This document shows, piece by piece, positions 6,286-8,368 of a DNA stretch of 8,368 nt (within the stretch, counting starts at the first letter, position 1; every line of letters begins with the position of its first letter). The notes under the pieces were generated by a model. The model was not told where the DNA came from. It saw only the letters and a program-made list of their open reading frames with translations, and made no database searches. Where the stretch lies: contig JACCRJ010000401.1 of assembly GCA_013813615.1 (NCBI GenBank), positions 1 through 8,368 of the forward strand, read 5' to 3'. The DNA comes from Lautropia sp. Lineage in GTDB: Bacteria > Pseudomonadota > Gammaproteobacteria > Burkholderiales > Burkholderiaceae_E. The position numbers were made by a program, and so were the translations under genes.

Positions 6286-6864
6286 ATGGCAACTACGATC
6301 CGCTTGATCAAGAAGTACCCCAACCGGCGGCTGTACGACACGCACACCAGCGCCTACATCACGCTTGCAGACGTCAAGCAGCTGGTGCTGGACACCGAGA
6401 ACTTCAAGGTGATCGATGCCAAGAGCAACGGGGATCTGACCCGCAGCATCCTGTTGCAGATCATCCTGGACGAGGAGGCGGGCGGCGCCCCGCTGTTCTC
6501 CTCCCAGATGCTCGCGCACATGATCAGGTTCTACGGCCATGCGATGCAGGGGATGATGGGCGCCTACATGGAGAAGACGCTGCAGACATTCGTGGAAGTG
6601 CAGAACCGCATGCAGGAGCAGTCGAAGTCGCTCTACGACGGCCGCGGCGTGCCGAATGCCGAGCTCTGGACGCAGTTCATGCAGGGACAGGCGCCGATGA
6701 TGCAGAACATGATGAGCAACTACATCGAGCAGAGCAAAAACCTGTTCTTCCAGATGCAGGAGCAGATGCAGCAGCAGGCGCGCAACGTCTTCCAGAATTT
6801 CCCGGCCGGGTTCCCGGCGCCCGGATTCACGCCTCCAGGCCCTAATGACAAGAACAAGCCTTGA
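6286..6864 (+). CDS. phaR: PHA synthesis repressor PhaR
   Basis: PhaR binds PHA granules and, when free, represses phasin (phaP) and pha genes, linking phasin supply to polymer amount. The 192-residue product (C. necator 183) has the N-terminal PHB/PHA accumulation regulator DNA-binding domain at about 4-65: IRLIKKYPNRRLYDT, SAYITLADVKQLV, FKVIDAKSNGDLTR and LLQIILDEE. It continues with the granule-associated helix region at about 70-115 (LFSSQMLAHMIRFYG, then MQGMMGAYMEKTLQTF). The tail, about 125-192, is rich in Gln and Met (MQEQMQQQ and QGQAPMMQNMM) and ends in a Pro/Gly/Phe segment. Such amphipathic, Met-rich sequence is fitting for contact with a hydrophobic polymer surface (inference). 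The ATG has no clear Shine-Dalgarno sequence; it is chosen because the protein begins correctly at MATTIRLIKKYPNRRLYD. rimO starts 15 bases after its stop. Confidence 0.94.
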   Translation: MATTIRLIKKYPNRRLYDTHTSAYITLADVKQLVLDTENFKVIDAKSNGDLTRSILLQIILDEEAGGAPLFSSQMLAHMIRFYGHAMQGMMGAYMEKTLQTFVEVQNRMQEQSKSLYDGRGVPNAELWTQFMQGQAPMMQNMMSNYIEQSKNLFFQMQEQMQQQARNVFQNFPAGFPAPGFTPPGPNDKNKP

Positions 6865-6879
6865 AGCCGCAGCGAGGCG

Positions 6880-8343
6880 ATGTCAGCAGTTCAGCGTAAG
6901 CAATTGAGATCCGGATCGGCACCCACCATCGGACTGGTCTCGCTTGGCTGCCCGAAGGCGCTCGTCGACTCCGAGCGGATCGTGACGCAACTGCGTGCCG
7001 AAGGCTATGAAATAGCCGCCCGGTACGAGGTCGCGGACCTGGTGGTGGTGAACACCTGCGGCTTTATCGACGATGCCGTCGCGGAGTCGTTGGATGCAAT
7101 CGGCGAGGCCCTCAACGAGAACGGCAAGGTGATCGTGACCGGATGCCTCGGCAGCAAGCGGTCGGACGACGGCACGAACCTGGTGCGCAGCATCCATCCC
7201 AAGGTGCTGGCGGTGACCGGCCCGCATGCGCTCGAAGAGGTCATGAGCCAGGTGCACAGCCACTTGCCCAAGCCTCACGATCCGTTCACCGACCTGGTGC
7301 CGCCAGCGGGCATCAAGCTCACGCCGAGGCACTACGCCTACCTCAAGATATCCGAAGGCTGCAACCACCGCTGCAGCTTCTGCATCATTCCCTCCATGCG
7401 CGGCGACCTGGATAGCCGGCCGATCGGCGAGGTCATCCGGGAGGCCGAGAATCTGCTCAAGGCGGGCGTGAAGGAGCTGCTGGTGATCTCGCAGGACACC
7501 AGCGCCTATGGCGTCGATCTCAGGTACCGGATCGACTTCGTGGCCGGGCGCCCGGTCAGGACGCGGATGAAGGAACTCTGCACCGAACTCGGCGCGCTCG
7601 CCCGCAGCTACGGCGCCTGGGTGCGCCTGCACTACGTCTATCCCTATCCGTCGGTGGACGAGATCCTGCCGCTGATGGCGGATGGCTCGATCCTGCCCTA
7701 TCTGGACGTGCCGTTCCAGCATGCGCATCCGGCGGTGCTGAAGGCTATGAAGCGGCCGGCCTCCGGCGAGCGGAACATCGAGCGTATCGCCGGGTGGCGG
7801 GCAGTCTGCCCCGAGCTCACCATCCGCAGCACCTTCATCGCCGGCTTCCCCGGAGAAACGGAGGAGCACTTCCAGTACCTGCTGGATTTCCTGCAGGAGG
7901 CGCAGCTCGACCGGGTCGGCTGTTTCGCCTACTCGCCAGTCGACGGTGCAAGCGCTAACCTGCTCTGCGATCCGGTACCGGAGCCGGAGCGCGAGGAGCG
8001 GCGGGAACGCCTGATGGCGCTGCAGGCCGGCATCAGTGCAGAGCGGCTGCAGCGCCAGGTCGGCCGCAGCATGCAGGTGCTCGTGGACAACGAAGCGCGT
8101 ACGCCGGAAGGGCGAAAGTGCTTCCTGGCGCGCTCGGCCGCCGATGCGCCCGAGATCGACGGACTGGTGGTGGTCAAGGCCGCGCGCGGCATCCGGGTCG
8201 GCGAGTTTGCGCAGGTGCGGATTACCGCGGCGGATGACCACGACCTGCATGCGGTCCTGGGTGCCGGCAAGGATGCGGCTGGCCTCGGCGTCGACGCCGA
8301 GGCCGGCGCACTTGCCTCAGCCAGGCCGGAGCAGGTTGAGTAG
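6880..8343 (+). CDS. rimO: Ribosomal protein S12 methylthiotransferase RimO
   Basis: A radical-SAM enzyme that adds a methylthio group to the conserved aspartate of ribosomal protein S12 (Asp89 in E. coli). It is a two-cluster enzyme. The N-terminal MTTase domain carries Cys24 ([14 protein letters not shown]), Cys60 (VVNTCGFI) and Cys89 (VTGCLG); the radical-SAM CxxxCxxC is Cys161, Cys165 and Cys168 in [19 protein letters not shown]. The [11 protein letters not shown] signature and RLHYVYPYP distinguish RimO from the tRNA enzyme MiaB. A C-terminal TRAM domain spans about 390-457, ending at HDLHAVL. About 27 residues beyond that point are extra: the product is 487 residues against 441 in E. 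coli. This tail includes the 24-base palindrome and overlaps a probable opposite-strand gene. ATG at 6880 is 15 bases after phaR, with GAGG unusually close before it, so co-transcription with phaR is likely. Confidence 0.95.
   Translation: MSAVQRKQLRSGSAPTIGLVSLGCPKALVDSERIVTQLRAEGYEIAARYEVADLVVVNTCGFIDDAVAESLDAIGEALNENGKVIVTGCLGSKRSDDGTNLVRSIHPKVLAVTGPHALEEVMSQVHSHLPKPHDPFTDLVPPAGIKLTPRHYAYLKISEGCNHRCSFCIIPSMRGDLDSRPIGEVIREAENLLKAGVKELLVISQDTSAYGVDLRYRIDFVAGRPVRTRMKELCTELGALARSYGAWVRLHYVYPYPSVDEILPLMADGSILPYLDVPFQHAHPAVLKAMKRPASGERNIERIAGWRAVCPELTIRSTFIAGFPGETEEHFQYLLDFLQEAQLDRVGCFAYSPVDGASANLLCDPVPEPEREERRERLMALQAGISAERLQRQVGRSMQVLVDNEARTPEGRKCFLARSAADAPEIDGLVVVKAARGIRVGEFAQVRITAADDHDLHAVLGAGKDAAGLGVDAEAGALASARPEQVE
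8281..8304. terminator. Perfect 24-base palindrome, possible terminator hairpin between convergent genes
   Basis: The arm GGCCTCGGCG, centre TCGA and arm CGCCGAGGCC form a perfect inverted repeat: a 10-bp stem with a 4-base loop, extendable past one mismatch by two more pairs (8278-8279 with 8306-8307). It lies 13 bases beyond the stop of the probable - strand gene and inside the last codons of rimO. Neither side has a T-run, so it is not a canonical intrinsic terminator. Confidence 0.4.
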
Positions 8344-8367
8344 GGCGTCCAGGCCGCAGTAGTCGAT
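8317..8367 (-). CDS. Probable C-terminus of an unidentified convergent gene (5' part outside window)
   Basis: On the - strand, 16 codons ([16 protein letters not shown]) run from the window edge to a TGA at 8319-8317. Third codon positions are G or C in 14 of 16, the pattern of real genes in this DNA, and the amino-acid composition looks like an amphipathic protein end. The overlapping rimO tail has a weaker third-position pattern. It would overlap the rimO 3' end by 27 bases and be followed by the palindrome. Sixteen codons are too few to name a family, and an open frame this short can occur by chance. Confidence 0.35.
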   Translation of the reverse strand: MDYCGLDALLNLLRPG

Positions 8368-8368
8368 G

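Noticed and set aside
6883..8250. A 455-codon - strand open frame opposite rimO
   Set aside because: It is a mirror of the rimO codon pattern: His/Arg/Ala-rich, no recognisable motif, while rimO has every catalytic residue.
8281..8304. The palindrome as a phage or integron attachment site
   Set aside because: No integrase, tRNA end, direct repeat or composition change is nearby; a hairpin between convergent genes explains it better.

Overview
The window is GC-rich chromosomal DNA from a proteobacterium. Gene content and order (bamD divergent from rluD-pgeF, then phaC-phaB-phaR-rimO) are most familiar from Betaproteobacteria. The PhaC and PhaB sequences read as close relatives of the Cupriavidus necator proteins, and a PHA-accumulating member of Rhodocyclales or Burkholderiales is my best guess. 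The assignment rests on remembered gene order and protein similarity, not on a search. There are no tRNAs, rRNAs, CRISPR arrays, insertion sequences or phage genes.

Layout: (1) bases 2-217 hold the last 71 codons of a DinG/YoaA-type DNA helicase on the + strand, ending directly against the stop codon of bamD on the - strand. (2) bamD (outer-membrane assembly lipoprotein) is divergent from rluD (23S rRNA pseudouridine synthase). A perfect TATAAT for the - strand lies just inside the rluD start. (3) rluD and pgeF overlap by one base. (4) A small - strand gene for a putative membrane protein converges on pgeF and overlaps its 3' end in antisense. (5) A 245-base gap carries a good sigma70-type promoter and a long leader for phaC, which is best read from a TTG codon behind a strong Shine-Dalgarno sequence. 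(6) phaC is followed, after a 236-base gap, by phaB, phaR and rimO. (7) The rimO tail contains a perfect 24-base palindrome and overlaps what looks like the 3' end of an unidentified convergent gene at the right edge.

Functionally there are two blocks. The left block is housekeeping: helicase, BAM complex, ribosome large-subunit modification and cell-wall quality control. The right block is a polyhydroxyalkanoate module: PhaB makes (R)-3-hydroxybutyryl-CoA, PhaC polymerises it, and PhaR senses granules and represses. RimO, which modifies ribosomal protein S12, follows 15 bases after phaR. The usual middle gene phaA (beta-ketothiolase) is absent between phaC and phaB, so acetoacetyl-CoA must come from a thiolase encoded elsewhere.

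I found no convincing wholly novel system. The items most worth a second look are the antisense-overlapping small membrane protein, the phaC leader and divergent PhaC N-terminus, the phaA-less pha cluster, and the palindrome inside the rimO 3' end.
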